Assembly: GCA_020636275.1 (NCBI GenBank)
Contig: JACJYD010000001.1
Span: 1,302,001 to 1,366,000, forward strand
DNA length: 64,000 bases
Origin: Lewinellaceae bacterium
Lineage (GTDB): Bacteria > Bacteroidota > Bacteroidia > Chitinophagales > Saprospiraceae
Direction of reading: 5' to 3'
Part shown: piece after piece, positions 49,514 through 59,244 of the stretch
How positions within the stretch are numbered: the stretch's first letter is position 1
Layout: each line of letters opens with the position of its first letter
Notes under the pieces: model-generated
The model's input: only the letters and a program-made list of their open reading frames with translations
Database searches by the model: none
Told to the model about the DNA's origin: nothing
Made by a program: the position numbers and the translations under genes

Positions 49514-52492
49514 TTAGAATTTAATGCTCAAAGAAGCCAGGAACGTCCGCGAGGTCGGATACGGCGTATATTCGATACCGAACGAGGGAATACCGGAGAT
49601 CTCCTTGTTGGTGTTGACCACGGGGTCGAAGCCTGAGTATCCCGTAATGAGCAGCAGGTTCTGACCGGTCACGGCCAGGCGTGCGCCTTTCAGGAATCCC
49701 GGCAGATTGGCAAAGGTGTATCCGAGGGTTACGTTCGACAGGCGGACATGGTCGCCATTTTCCAGGTAGCGGGTCGAAGCCGGGTAGGAGTTGTTGATGC
49801 TCTCCCCGTTGCCCACCAGGTCGGCGGTCACGTTCCGGCCGTTGGCGATGTTTCCTTTTACGAAAACGGCGTTGGTCGTGTTGTTGTAGACCTGATAGCC
49901 GAATGCGCCACTGAGGTTGGCCATAACGTCAAAGTTGCCGATCTTCAGGTCGGTGGAAATCCCAAGGAGGAAGTCGGGCAGTGGGTCGCCGACGAACTGC
50001 TTCACAGAGGAAACCGTAGCGATCAGGGTGGTGCCGCCGTTAACGGGGTCCTGATAGATGGAAAGACCTTCAGCGTTCAAACCTTCCCAAACGGGCAGGT
50101 AGTAGGCAAACAGCGGCTGGCCGTCCGCAATGCGCTGGGAGAAGGCCCCGGTAAGGCCCTGGCCGTTGATGCCACCGGTATTGATTGCCGTACCGAAACC
50201 ATCCACCTGGTTGGTGAGGTAGGTTCCGTTCAGGTTCAGGCCCCAGCTCAGGTTGCGCTTTTCTACGAGGGAGAAATTCAGTCCTAGTTCCAGACCACTG
50301 TTGGTGATGGTGCCATCCACGTTGCGGTAGATACGGCTATCCACGTTCGGGTTGGGCTGTGCCAGTGGCACGAACAGGATGAGGTCGTTGGTCTTTTTCT
50401 GGAAATAGTCGATCGTACCGGAAATGCGGTAGTCCATAATGGCAAAATCGATACCGGCGTTCAACTGGGAACTGGATTCCCAACGCAGGTCCGGGCTCGG
50501 GTTGTTCTTCTGGGTCAGGTTGCCCTGATCGTAGACGAAGTATTCCTGGGCAGCACCGGCGGGGAATTCCTGGTTACCGGTAACCCCCCAGCCCAAACGC
50601 AGGCGCAGGTTGTCGAAAGCGCCCGGTGCAAAACTTTCATTGTGGATATTCCAGGCAGCGGCGAAGGACGGGAAGTAACCGTACTTGTTGTTTTCACCAA
50701 ACTTGCTGGAACCATCGGCACGGATCGTAGCCGTGATCAGATAGCGCTCACCGAAGTTGAAGATACCACGTGCAAAGTAGGACTGCAGTTCGACATCCGG
50801 ATCGTGGAAGGATTCTGCCCGCTGGTTGACGTTGGCTGCCGATTGCAGAATGTCGGTGTAATCCAATGGGAAGTTTTTAGCCAGGTTTGTGACGATAATT
50901 TTCGTTCCCTGGTTGGAATACTTCAGGTATTCATAACCACCCAGCAAATTCAGGGAGAATCCTGAGGTGATCTGGGCCTGGTAGTTCAGCGTATGTGTGA
51001 TCTGGGTGCTTCCCAAGTGGTTGTTACCAACCTGGGCCTGACCTATATCCCGGGTCTTGCTGAAGTTCAGGGCAGGATTGGCAAAGAACCTTCTCTCCCC
51101 CCGAGCTTCGTCAACACTGACATTGAACTTGTAATCCAACCCTTTCACGATCCGGAATGTAGCACCGAGGTTGCCAAGGATGCGGGTCGTATTGGTCCGG
51201 TCGCGGATATAATCGCTCAAGGCCAGCGGGTTACGGGCTTCCAGAATATCCTGGTCGTAGCTGCCGTCGGCCTTGATCAGCGGCTTGGTCGGGTTCCATT
51301 GCAGGGCAGCTCCGATCAGAGAACCTTCATAGCCGGAATCGTCCGAAATAGGAGCATCCTCCTGGGAAACCTTGGAAGCGGTCAGGCCGAGGTCGATGGT
51401 TAAACGGTCGTTTTTCAAAGCTTTGAAAGACGCTTTGAGACCACCTGTATACTTGGTTAATCCGGAGTTGATAATAATACCCGTTTGATCGAACAGGCTA
51501 CCGAAAACCCGGTAGTTATACTTATCCCCGCCACCGTTTACGCTCAGCGAATGGGAGTTGGTATATCCCGTCCGGAGAATGGCATCCATTGCATCGACAT
51601 TGTCTCCAAAGTCGTTATCGAGTGTCAGCCCTTCGGTTTTCAAACCGGCGCGGAACTCATCACCCGTCAGGTAATCCGGGCGGCGAAGGATGTTACTCAT
51701 ACCTTGTTGTACGGTGTACTCGATCGTGGGTTTCCCGTTCTGGCCTTTTTTGGTCGTGATCAGGATAACGCCGTTAGCGCCCCGGGATCCGTAAATAGCC
51801 GTAGCGGAAGCATCCTTGAGGACTTCGATGGATGCGATCTCGTTTGGATCGATGAAAGCAAAAGGGTTGGAGCCCTGGGAACGGCCGAGGTCTAATACAT
51901 CCCCGCCTGGCTCCACGCTCCGGTTGTCCAATTGGATACCGTCGATCACGATCAGCGGGTCGTTACCCGAACGGATCGAGGAGGTACCCCGGATGTTGAT
52001 CTTGGTTGCTGCACCCGGTGCGCCGCTGGCGCCCACGATCTGGATCCCTGCGGTCCTGCCTTCCAACAACTCCTGCGGAGAAGTTATGGCACCGCGATTG
52101 AAGCTTTCTTCGCCCACCTTGGCAACCGAACCCGTAAGGTCACTTTTCTTGACGGTACCGTAGCCGATCACGACCACCTCATCCAGAAGCGCCCCTACGG
52201 AGAGGGAAACGTTGATGACGTTGGAACTACCGATCGTGATTTCCTGAGAGGAATAGCCAGTGTAAGAGAAAATCAATACATCCGATCCGGAAGGGACATC
52301 CAGGGAGTAATTGCCATCAAAATCAGTAATGGTGCCAGAACTGGTACCTTTCACCAGGATATTGGCGCCGATTAGTGGTTCTTTGCTTTCAGCATCGGTC
52401 ACCGTACCGGAAATGGTCCGCTGGCCAAATGCAGAAATGCTTACCACCATTAAGATCATTACGAAATGGATCTTGGTAAAGAACATTTTCAT
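49514..52492 (-). CDS. susC: SusC/RagA family TonB-linked outer membrane receptor
   Basis: 992 residues from ATG 52492 (MKMFFTKIHFVMILMVVSISAFGQ); an upstream ATG at 52606 would add 38 residues ahead of the signal. After the signal come a carboxypeptidase-regulatory-like domain (RTISGTVTDAESKEPLIGANI), the TonB-box region and plug (LDEVVVIGYGTVKKSDLTGSVA; IRGTSSIRSGNDPLIVIDGI; VLKDASATAIYGSRGANGVILITTKKG), and the 22-strand barrel ending SRTFLASLSIKF. With SusD it imports oligomers across the outer membrane using TonB energy. Divergent from the haloperoxidase-like gene; the cargo is not known. Confidence 0.95.
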   Translation of the reverse strand: MKMFFTKIHFVMILMVVSISAFGQRTISGTVTDAESKEPLIGANILVKGTSSGTITDFDGNYSLDVPSGSDVLIFSYTGYSSQEITIGSSNVINVSLSVGALLDEVVVIGYGTVKKSDLTGSVAKVGEESFNRGAITSPQELLEGRTAGIQIVGASGAPGAATKINIRGTSSIRSGNDPLIVIDGIQLDNRSVEPGGDVLDLGRSQGSNPFAFIDPNEIASIEVLKDASATAIYGSRGANGVILITTKKGQNGKPTIEYTVQQGMSNILRRPDYLTGDEFRAGLKTEGLTLDNDFGDNVDAMDAILRTGYTNSHSLSVNGGGDKYNYRVFGSLFDQTGIIINSGLTKYTGGLKASFKALKNDRLTIDLGLTASKVSQEDAPISDDSGYEGSLIGAALQWNPTKPLIKADGSYDQDILEARNPLALSDYIRDRTNTTRILGNLGATFRIVKGLDYKFNVSVDEARGERRFFANPALNFSKTRDIGQAQVGNNHLGSTQITHTLNYQAQITSGFSLNLLGGYEYLKYSNQGTKIIVTNLAKNFPLDYTDILQSAANVNQRAESFHDPDVELQSYFARGIFNFGERYLITATIRADGSSKFGENNKYGYFPSFAAAWNIHNESFAPGAFDNLRLRLGWGVTGNQEFPAGAAQEYFVYDQGNLTQKNNPSPDLRWESSSQLNAGIDFAIMDYRISGTIDYFQKKTNDLILFVPLAQPNPNVDSRIYRNVDGTITNSGLELGLNFSLVEKRNLSWGLNLNGTYLTNQVDGFGTAINTGGINGQGLTGAFSQRIADGQPLFAYYLPVWEGLNAEGLSIYQDPVNGGTTLIATVSSVKQFVGDPLPDFLLGISTDLKIGNFDVMANLSGAFGYQVYNNTTNAVFVKGNIANGRNVTADLVGNGESINNSYPASTRYLENGDHVRLSNVTLGYTFANLPGFLKGARLAVTGQNLLLITGYSGFDPVVNTNKEISGIPSFGIEYTPYPTSRTFLASLSIKF

Positions 52493-52737
52493 GCGTTTTG
52501 AGTGATTTGAGTGTGTGAAAAAACTTAAGCAAGTTTTGGTCGCCGGGGTGAACAGCAAAGCCTGTAAAAAATTCATTTTACAGGCTCGGGAGAAATTCTT
52601 ATGCAAGTTAAGAAAAAAAATTGCTTTGCGAAAAAAAATACTTAAATTATTCTGTTTTCAGAGGAGCTTTCGGAATAATCTTTGACTTGTTGTTCGCTTT
52701 ACAATTTGATTACAATAAATTGATTTTCAAAATATTC

Positions 52738-52745
52738 TACTTTTG
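52738..52745 (+). promoter_or_regulatory. candidate -7 box TACTTTTG
   Basis: Exact TAnnTTTG in the divergent susC/haloperoxidase gap, about 80 bp before the ATG at 52824. The predicted leader would contain the small palindrome CGGCC-GCC-GGCCG at 52772-52784, which belongs to the GCC-N3-GGC hairpin class. Confidence 0.35.
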
Positions 52746-52823
52746 TTGTGTTTGCGCTTCCAAACACTTGACGGCCGCCGGCCGCTGAATCTATATTTCA
52801 CAAGTATTAAATAATTTTTGATC

Positions 52824-54158
52824 ATGCTTCGCATCCCGAAATTCAGCCTGTTGATTCTTGGTTTCCTTTCTTTCCTGTATTGGTCCTGCAACACGCCTGC
52901 CGGCGATTGGGAGGCAAAAATGGAGGACCCGGAACTGCTGATCCGGTCGGTTTCCGAACTGTCCGATGTCTTGATCCACGACATTTTTTCGCCGCCTGTG
53001 GCCAGCCGGGTTTACGCCTATCCCTCCATCGCCGCCTATGAATGCGCCCGGTTTACGGATAACAGGTACCATACCCTGGCCGGGCAGTTGCACGGTCTGG
53101 AAACACTTCCCCTGCCGGATACCACAAAAGTATACTCCTTTCAGCTTGCCGCCTTGCATGCCTTTAACCTGGTGGGGAAAAAACTGATCTTCTCGGAGGA
53201 TAGAATCGCCGATTTCATGGCCGAGCAGGATTCGGTGGTTCTGGCAACCCATATGCCGAAAGACGTGTATGACCGCTCCTGCGCATTTGGTGCGGAAATG
53301 GCGGAGGCCATTCTGGCCTGGGCCGATCGCGATAATTACAAGGAGACCAGGTCCTCCCCGAAATACTCCGTGTCCAAAGCTCCCGAGCGCTGGATCCCGA
53401 CGCCGCCGGCCTACATCAGCGGTATCGAACCGCAATGGCGGGAGATCCGCACCTTCGTGCTCGATTCGGCACAGCAGTTCAAACCCGAGCCGCCGACTCC
53501 ATACGATATGAATAAAAACTCCCGGTTTTATAAGGAAGCCCTGGAAGTTTACGATGCCGTTAATAATGCTGAAAAAGAGCATGTGGCAATCGCCAGATTC
53601 TGGGACTGCAACCCCTACGTCATGAACGTAACCGGACACGTAATGGTGGCCACCAAGAAGATCACCCCGGGCGGGCACTGGATGGAGATCGTCTCCATCG
53701 CCAACAAAAAGGCCAACGCATCGTTTGTCCAGGCCGCCGAAGCCTACGCCCTGACCGCCATCTGCCTGGCCGATGCCTTCATTTCCTGCTGGGATGAGAA
53801 ATACAGGTCCAACCTGGTCCGTCCGGAAACGGTCATCAACGGATTTATCGACGAAAAATGGACGCCCCTCCTGCAAACCCCTCCTTTTCCCGAATATACC
53901 AGCGGGCATTCGGTCATATCCCGGGCCGCGGCGGTTTGCCTGACCAGTATCTACGGCGACAATTTTGCCTTTCACGATGATTCGGAAATGAAATTCGGAC
54001 TGCCCGCCCGCGATTACCACTCCTTCCTGGAAGCTTCCGAAGAAGCGGCCATCTCCCGTCTGTACGGCGGAATCCACTACCGGCCGGCTATTGAGCACGG
54101 AATAAAGGAAGGAGAGCAGGTTGGTAATTTTATCGTCGCACACCTGAAAACGAAATGA
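52824..54158 (+). CDS. vanadium-dependent haloperoxidase-like PAP2 lipoprotein
   Basis: 444 residues from ATG 52824; lipoprotein signal with lipobox ending LSFLYWSC. The PAP2/vanadium chloroperoxidase phosphate- or vanadate-binding motifs are in order: KYRSNLVRPETV (~residue 326), PEYTSGHSVISR (~355) and SRLYGGIHYRPAIEHG (~410), i.e. K-x6-RP, PSGH-like and SR-x5-H-x3, the last with His where acid phosphatases carry Asp. Vanadium haloperoxidases and bacterial PAP2 phosphatases share this site, so the activity (halide oxidation or phosphoester hydrolysis) is open. Similar genes sit beside SusCD plus ASPIC/VCBS genes in many Bacteroidota. Confidence 0.88.
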   Translation: MLRIPKFSLLILGFLSFLYWSCNTPAGDWEAKMEDPELLIRSVSELSDVLIHDIFSPPVASRVYAYPSIAAYECARFTDNRYHTLAGQLHGLETLPLPDTTKVYSFQLAALHAFNLVGKKLIFSEDRIADFMAEQDSVVLATHMPKDVYDRSCAFGAEMAEAILAWADRDNYKETRSSPKYSVSKAPERWIPTPPAYISGIEPQWREIRTFVLDSAQQFKPEPPTPYDMNKNSRFYKEALEVYDAVNNAEKEHVAIARFWDCNPYVMNVTGHVMVATKKITPGGHWMEIVSIANKKANASFVQAAEAYALTAICLADAFISCWDEKYRSNLVRPETVINGFIDEKWTPLLQTPPFPEYTSGHSVISRAAAVCLTSIYGDNFAFHDDSEMKFGLPARDYHSFLEASEEAAISRLYGGIHYRPAIEHGIKEGEQVGNFIVAHLKTK

Positions 54159-54161
54159 CTT

Positions 54162-54472
54162 GAGTCATCCCGAATTTTGAGAGGGGTGGCTCTATTCAAA
54201 AAATAAGAACCACAAAGGCGCTAGGTACAGGCCATACCTTCCCTGTAAGACGATGGTGCCAAAATATTTTGGCACACCACTGGTGCGCTAAATTTATTTG
54301 GCGCGGGAAAAGCCCTGCCCTGACGGGCTAAACCTATGGAATACATGCTTATAAAGCTGAGCTTGAATTCCTCTTTGAAGCAGAGCAAGTTGTCTTAGCG
54401 CCTTTGCGGTTCTAAAAAATCATCTGCGTTTACAAATCCTTTGGAGGTGATCTGGAAAATTCGGCATGACTC
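54162..54472. repeat. 311-bp nested fold-back element 3
   Basis: Outer arms 54162-54178 and 54456-54472 match at 16 of 17 positions (GAGTCATSCCGAATTTT). Inner arms 54206-54223 and 54396-54413 match at 17 of 18 (AGAACCRCAAAGGCGCTA). A small hairpin, GTGCCAAAATATTTTGGCAC, lies near 54249. It starts three bases after the haloperoxidase stop and fills the convergent 382-bp gap to the MFS gene; 54473-54540 shows nothing else. Confidence 0.75.
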
Positions 54473-54540
54473 GTAATTTAATTCACCCGAAGTTGTAAGC
54501 AGTACATTTTGACTAAATGCAAAAAGGTTGAAGGCGATTT

Positions 54541-55782
54541 TCAATACTCGCTTTTCTCGATCTGCGCCAAGCGCTCTTCCGTTGGTTTTTTGATCCAATT
54601 GTATAAAGCACCGGCAAAAAGCAGCGCCGAAAACACGGTGGCCAACATGAAGCCGTAGAGCGCGTTCTTCCCGAACGCATCGCTGACGGCCGCCATGGAG
54701 AGCGGACCCAAGGCCGCTCCTGCCGCCGTGAAGAACAAGATAATACCGGCTACCGCTCCGTGTTGCACCTTTGGGAAACAACTGATGCCCTTTGAATTGA
54801 TCGTCGGATACATCACCGACATGAAAATACCCGTGAGGGGAAGGGCGATCACCCGCACGCCGGGATCCCCGAAGATGCTGACCACAAAACACAGCAAAAT
54901 GGCCAGGCTGAATACCGCCAGCACGCTTGTCCAGTGAAAACGCGACAATACCCATTCGCCGAGGAAACGGCCTCCGGCGCGGAAAATGAAGAAAATGGAG
55001 AGGGAATAGACCGCCCAAAACTGGAAACTGCCCGCGTATCCCTCGATCAGGGTGGGCATCCAAACGTAGATCGCCGCTTCGGTGGCTACGTATAAAAATG
55101 CCGCGAGTGAAAATCCCAGGGCGAACGGATCCTTGAGCATGCTGAAGGTTCGCATCAGGTTGACCGGCTCCTCCGTTTTATGGGTAGTGGTTGGATATTT
55201 CGCCGCCGAAGCCATCAGGATCAGCAGGATGCACAAGGTCGCAGCGATGACGTAAAGCCATTTCCATTCGATACCCTTTTCCAGCAACCAGGTCACGATG
55301 AACGGGCCGATGATAGCGCCCACCCCGAAAAAACCTTCCACGTAATTCATCGTGGAGGTGTGTTCCTTCGTGGAAGTCGAAATATCGCCGATCAGGGCCA
55401 ACGCCCCGGTTTTGAATACGCCGATCGCCATTCCGGAGATCATCAACAGGCCTGCGTAGAAGGCAAAGGTCTTTCCAATGATGAACAGGTACGAACTGAT
55501 CACAAAGATCAGCAGCCCCAGTATGATCGTTCTTTTACGCCCGATCCGGTCGGCCAAAAAGCCCAGGAACATACCCGCCAGTGCAATGGCCACCATGGGC
55601 CCGTAATGCAGCAACCCCGCCGCCGTCATGCTCAGGTCGAATTGTTTCATGACCTCAGGGATGATCTTGCCCACGGCATCGGTGGTCATGGCAAACATGA
55701 GGAACATCAGGAAGGTAAGCCATTTGATGATGCGGATATTCCGCTTCCCGGGGAGAGATACTGCTATGTCCATCGTTTTCAA
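54541..55782 (-). CDS. MFS transporter
   Basis: 413 residues, about twelve transmembrane helices. The loop 2-3 signature is GFLADRIGRKRTIILG, typical of the major facilitator superfamily, and a second-half equivalent, RAGGRFLGEWVLSRFHW, follows. The family is compatible with sugar/H+ symport (FucP-like or sialate-like transporters), but no substrate-specific motif is recognised. It may start at 55782 or at the internal ATG 55773. It is alone on its strand between a fold-back element and the acyltransferase gene. Confidence 0.9.
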   Translation of the reverse strand: MKTMDIAVSLPGKRNIRIIKWLTFLMFLMFAMTTDAVGKIIPEVMKQFDLSMTAAGLLHYGPMVAIALAGMFLGFLADRIGRKRTIILGLLIFVISSYLFIIGKTFAFYAGLLMISGMAIGVFKTGALALIGDISTSTKEHTSTMNYVEGFFGVGAIIGPFIVTWLLEKGIEWKWLYVIAATLCILLILMASAAKYPTTTHKTEEPVNLMRTFSMLKDPFALGFSLAAFLYVATEAAIYVWMPTLIEGYAGSFQFWAVYSLSIFFIFRAGGRFLGEWVLSRFHWTSVLAVFSLAILLCFVVSIFGDPGVRVIALPLTGIFMSVMYPTINSKGISCFPKVQHGAVAGIILFFTAAGAALGPLSMAAVSDAFGKNALYGFMLATVFSALLFAGALYNWIKKPTEERLAQIEKSEY

Positions 55783-55797
55783 AATTTAGAAAAAACA

Positions 55798-55805
55798 CAA
55801 AGTTA
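55798..55805 (-). promoter_or_regulatory. candidate -7 box TAACTTTG
   Basis: Exact TAnnTTTG on the minus strand 15 bp before the MFS start at 55782, implying a leader of about 8-17 nt. Confidence 0.35.
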
Positions 55806-55845
55806 AAAAACGGAATAAAAGTTTATTTACGTCACCTGTTTTCTT

Positions 55846-56424
55846 TTATTCGTCCGGCAGGGTCTTTATCAGACGGGCAGGCACCCCGGCTACCACGCTG
55901 TAGTCCGGAAAGCTGTCGCGAACGATCGCGCCGGCGCCGACCACGCAACATTTACCCAACTCCACCCCATGCAGCAGGATGGCGCCGGCGCCTATCCAGC
56001 TGCCTTGACCCACCCGGATCGGAGCTTTTTTCCGGGGATACCAACGGCCCAACATCCGCCCACCGGTGTCCTGATGGGTGATGAACCGGACCCCGGGGCC
56101 GACAATGCATTCCGCCTCCAACACCACCTCGTCGGGCAGGTCGAAGAAAACGCCGGAGCCGATGAAACACCGGTCCCCGATTTGAAGACGCGAAAAATCA
56201 TAGGTAGCGTCCTGGTCGCCAAAAACATTGTCGAGGAACAGGGGGCTTTTAAAATGGATCCCCTTTCCGACCTTCCCTCCGTATTTGAGCAGTAGGGCCC
56301 CCGTCAACCGGGGATGACAGCGGGTGAGCAGCCGGCACACATAGCCGATGCCGAAGAGATACTTCCCGGTAGCGGCCTTGATCAGGGCCAGCCTCGTCCA
56401 TCCCTTTATCAGGAGGTTGCGCAT
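55846..56424 (-). CDS. left-handed beta-helix (hexapeptide) acyltransferase
   Basis: 192 residues from ATG 56424 (MRNLLIKGWTRLALIKAATG). An upstream extension to 56547 would overlap the divergent M1 peptidase start and adds nothing recognisable. The hexapeptide repeats [LIV]-G-x4 are clear: IGDRCFIGSGVFFDL, CIVGPGVRFITH, IRVGQGSWIGAGAILL, CCVVGAGAIVRDSFPDYSVVAGVPARLI, the last being the usual end of maltose/galactoside-type O-acetyltransferases. RFITHQDTG supplies the likely active-site His. It probably acetylates a sugar or lipopolysaccharide precursor; the substrate is not determinable. Confidence 0.88.
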   Translation of the reverse strand: MRNLLIKGWTRLALIKAATGKYLFGIGYVCRLLTRCHPRLTGALLLKYGGKVGKGIHFKSPLFLDNVFGDQDATYDFSRLQIGDRCFIGSGVFFDLPDEVVLEAECIVGPGVRFITHQDTGGRMLGRWYPRKKAPIRVGQGSWIGAGAILLHGVELGKCCVVGAGAIVRDSFPDYSVVAGVPARLIKTLPDE

Positions 56425-56580
56425 GGAGGTATGGTTTTTATTGGACCCAAAACTACAAGATAGGACGGGAATTCCTATATTTGACACGCCTGGCCCCATT
56501 TTCAACAACCAGAAGGTGGGCCCGATTGTTTCTATTTGGTCGCCCATCGCATATTGCCATTCACCACAAAAAAATGCATT

Positions 56581-58542
56581 ATGATGGGCAAATTCTTACC
56601 CTTTATCACGGTTTTTTTCCTTCTTTTTTCCATTTCTCTTCCGGCACAGGACGGCGACATCGATAAAGATGTTTCGACCTGCCGCGAGGCCAAGATGCAC
56701 TTCACCGATGCCTTGCTGAACCTCAGGGGGAACGAGGACTCCGAAAACTTCGATCTGAAATACTGTCGAATGGACTGGACGGTCGCTCCACCTTCTCCCT
56801 ATATCAAGGGGATTGTAACGTCTTATTTCGAAACTGTGGAAGATAACTTCCAGGCGTTGCATTTTGATCTGGCTAATGCTTTAACTGTTGATAGTGTACT
56901 ATACCACGGCCAGCAGGTATCCGCCAATTTTGTAGATCCCTTTGTATTGAAGATCGATCTTCCACAGGCATTAAGCAGTGGGGTTCTGGATTCCGTGACC
57001 ATCTACTATCAGGGAACCCCGGTATCAACCGGTTTTGGGACCTATGAGGCAGGACTCCACAATGGATGGCCCATTATGTGGACACTTTCGGAACCCTACG
57101 GCAGCCGTGACTGGTGGCCCTGCAAACAGGACCTCAATGACAAGATCGACAGTATTGATGTATACGTTCGCACTTCCGCCGGAGGCCCCTCGCGTGCCGC
57201 CTCCAATGGAGTGTTGGTCGGTGAGTGGTGGGATGGCAATTATAAGGTGTTCCACTGGAAGCATCGTTATCCAATACCTGCCTACCTGGTAGCAATTGCG
57301 GTGGGCGATTATGCCTATTATTCCGATTGGGTGCCGCACCCGGACGGTGACATTGAAGTGCTGAATTACGTCTTTCCTGAAAATCTGGCCCAGGCTCAAA
57401 TCCAGACCCAAGACATCGTGGAGATCATGTCGTTTTACAACGACATCAGCGGTCGCTATCCCTTTGCCGATGAGAAATACGGCCATGCCCAATTCGGGTG
57501 GGGTGGAGGCATGGAACACCAGACGATGAGTTTCATGGGGGGATTCAACTACAGTTTGCAGGCTCACGAACTGGCCCACCAGTGGTTCGGCGATAAGGTG
57601 ACCTGTGGTTCCTGGGCGGATATCTGGCTCAACGAGGGGTTCGCCACCTATTGGGAGGCCCTGACCCGCGAGAATCTGGTCTCGCCCCAGGCCTGGTACG
57701 ATTGGAAGGTCTACGCTATTAACCAGGTGACCAGTCAGCCGGGCGGATCCGTTTGGGTTGACGATACCACGAGTGTGGGGCGTATTTTCGACGGCAGGCT
57801 TTCTTACCGGAAAGGAGCCACCTTGTTGCACATGCTTCGGTGGATACTCGGCGACGACGACTTTTTTCAGGCTTGCCGCAACTACCTCGAAGATCCCAAT
57901 CTGGCCTTTGGTTATGCAAAAACAGAAGATCTGCAGGCACACCTGGAAGCTGTAAGTGGACTGGATCTCACTGAGTTCTTTGCAGACTGGTTCTATGGGC
58001 AGGGCTATCCCAGTTACCAGCTCCTCTGGGACTACCACAACGGAAAATTCTTCCTGATCGCCAATCAGACGACCAGCCATCCTTCGGTTTCTTTCTTCGA
58101 GATGCCGTTGCCCATCCGGCTGGTCGGCGATACGCAGGACACGCTGATCCGCCTGGAGCATACCCAGAACGGGCAACTTTTTGAAGTGTCCTTGCCCTGG
58201 GAGGTCAAAGCCGTCAATTTCGACCCCGATTATTGGATCGTTTCAGCCGGAAACACCGTCACCATGTCGCCGATTGACAGTGCATTAAACCAGGGATTGG
58301 AAGACCAGATCGCCGTGCGGCCCAACCCCGGCATCGATGATCTGGAAGTAGCGATCCGGGGCAACCGGCTATGGATGGACCGCGTGCGCATTTTCGATGC
58401 CAGTGGCGGACTCATTGACGACCGGGCTACCGGGCATAGTATAAGCGAAAAATGGGATACGGCCAATTGGCCAGCCGGCGCCTACATCCTCTTTGTACAA
58501 ACCAGCGAGGGGTATGCCGCAAAATGGTGGGTGAAGAAATGA
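56581..58542 (+). CDS. secreted M1 family zinc metallopeptidase with T9SS type A domain
   Basis: About 653 residues starting at ATG 56581 (or the adjacent ATG 56584), both giving the signal MGKFLPFITVFFLLFSISLPAQ. The M1 aminopeptidase motifs are present: GGMEHQT near residue 309 (the exopeptidase-motif position, GxMEN in classic enzymes) and HELAHQWFGDKVTCGSWADIWLNEGFATY near 329, an HExxH-x18-E zinc site. Tyr for transition-state stabilisation is likely in DGRLSYRKGATLLHML. The C-terminus (VRPNPGIDDLEVAI...VRIFDASGGLIDD...WPAGAYILFV) is a type A T9SS signal, so it is exported and surface-attached or released. Peptide degradation outside the cell is the likely role. Confidence 0.92.
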   Translation: MMGKFLPFITVFFLLFSISLPAQDGDIDKDVSTCREAKMHFTDALLNLRGNEDSENFDLKYCRMDWTVAPPSPYIKGIVTSYFETVEDNFQALHFDLANALTVDSVLYHGQQVSANFVDPFVLKIDLPQALSSGVLDSVTIYYQGTPVSTGFGTYEAGLHNGWPIMWTLSEPYGSRDWWPCKQDLNDKIDSIDVYVRTSAGGPSRAASNGVLVGEWWDGNYKVFHWKHRYPIPAYLVAIAVGDYAYYSDWVPHPDGDIEVLNYVFPENLAQAQIQTQDIVEIMSFYNDISGRYPFADEKYGHAQFGWGGGMEHQTMSFMGGFNYSLQAHELAHQWFGDKVTCGSWADIWLNEGFATYWEALTRENLVSPQAWYDWKVYAINQVTSQPGGSVWVDDTTSVGRIFDGRLSYRKGATLLHMLRWILGDDDFFQACRNYLEDPNLAFGYAKTEDLQAHLEAVSGLDLTEFFADWFYGQGYPSYQLLWDYHNGKFFLIANQTTSHPSVSFFEMPLPIRLVGDTQDTLIRLEHTQNGQLFEVSLPWEVKAVNFDPDYWIVSAGNTVTMSPIDSALNQGLEDQIAVRPNPGIDDLEVAIRGNRLWMDRVRIFDASGGLIDDRATGHSISEKWDTANWPAGAYILFVQTSEGYAAKWWVKK

Positions 58543-58548
58543 GAAGGG

Positions 58549-58582
58549 GATCCTTGTGCGTACCGGTGTACGCACAAGGATC
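58549..58582. terminator. perfect hairpin between convergent genes
   Basis: 15-bp perfect arms, 58549-58563 and 58568-58582, four-base loop CGGT. The right arm overlaps the pyrE stop codon (58581-58583). No T-run, so either rho-dependent or not a terminator. Confidence 0.6.
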
Positions 58583-59114
58583 ATTGATCAGCGGTGAGGA
58601 GCTTGATCTCCTGCATGGTAAAGAGGCTGTGCAATTCCAATCCGTGTTGCTCGAGGTTCCTGGCAGCTTTCCCCGTTCGAAGGATGACGCAGAGCCCATG
58701 TTCCAAAATGCCCCCCTGCCCGCGGATGGCGTTGATGCCGTCGATGACCTGTCCTCCGGTAGTGACCACGTCTTCGATCAGGCACAATTTCTTCCCATTG
58801 AAGTCGACACCTTCGATCGATTTTTGGGTGCCGTGGCTCTTGGCTTCTTTCCGGACGAAAAGACAAGGCAATCCCGTTTCCAGCGACAGGGCAGTGGCCA
58901 GAGGTATCCCGCCCAGTTCCATCCCGGCTAACATCTCGATATCGGTGGGGAGCAGATTGACAAATTCCCGCGCTACGGCCCGAAGGATCTTCGGATCGGA
59001 TTCAAAGCGGTATTTGTCGAAATATTCACTGGAATACACGCCGGAGCGCAGGATAAAACTTCCGGTGAGGTAGGAAGCCGAAAAGATTTCCCTGCCTAGT
59101 TCTTCTTTTGTCAT
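58581..59114 (-). CDS. pyrE: orotate phosphoribosyltransferase
   Basis: 177 residues, slightly shorter than the E. coli enzyme (213). The PRPP-binding motif CLIEDVVTTGGQ (residues ~111-121) has the two acidic residues, and FVRKEAKSHGTQKSIEG (~87-102) is the catalytic flexible-loop region with the conserved Lys residues; GGIPLATALS (69-77) forms the pocket for pyrophosphate. It makes OMP from orotate and PRPP in pyrimidine synthesis. Monocistronic here, convergent with the M1 peptidase gene. Confidence 0.95.
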   Translation of the reverse strand: MTKEELGREIFSASYLTGSFILRSGVYSSEYFDKYRFESDPKILRAVAREFVNLLPTDIEMLAGMELGGIPLATALSLETGLPCLFVRKEAKSHGTQKSIEGVDFNGKKLCLIEDVVTTGGQVIDGINAIRGQGGILEHGLCVILRTGKAARNLEQHGLELHSLFTMQEIKLLTADQ

Positions 59115-59244
59115 GGTGGTGCGTTATGGGAAAAGCCTCAAATTAGCGCAAAGGCGGGCAATAGACAAGATTTTTTTTAATAAATGTGGGAATGGGGAAA
59201 TCCAATTCCCGCTGAAATGAGTTTTATAGATTTAAAAGCATACC

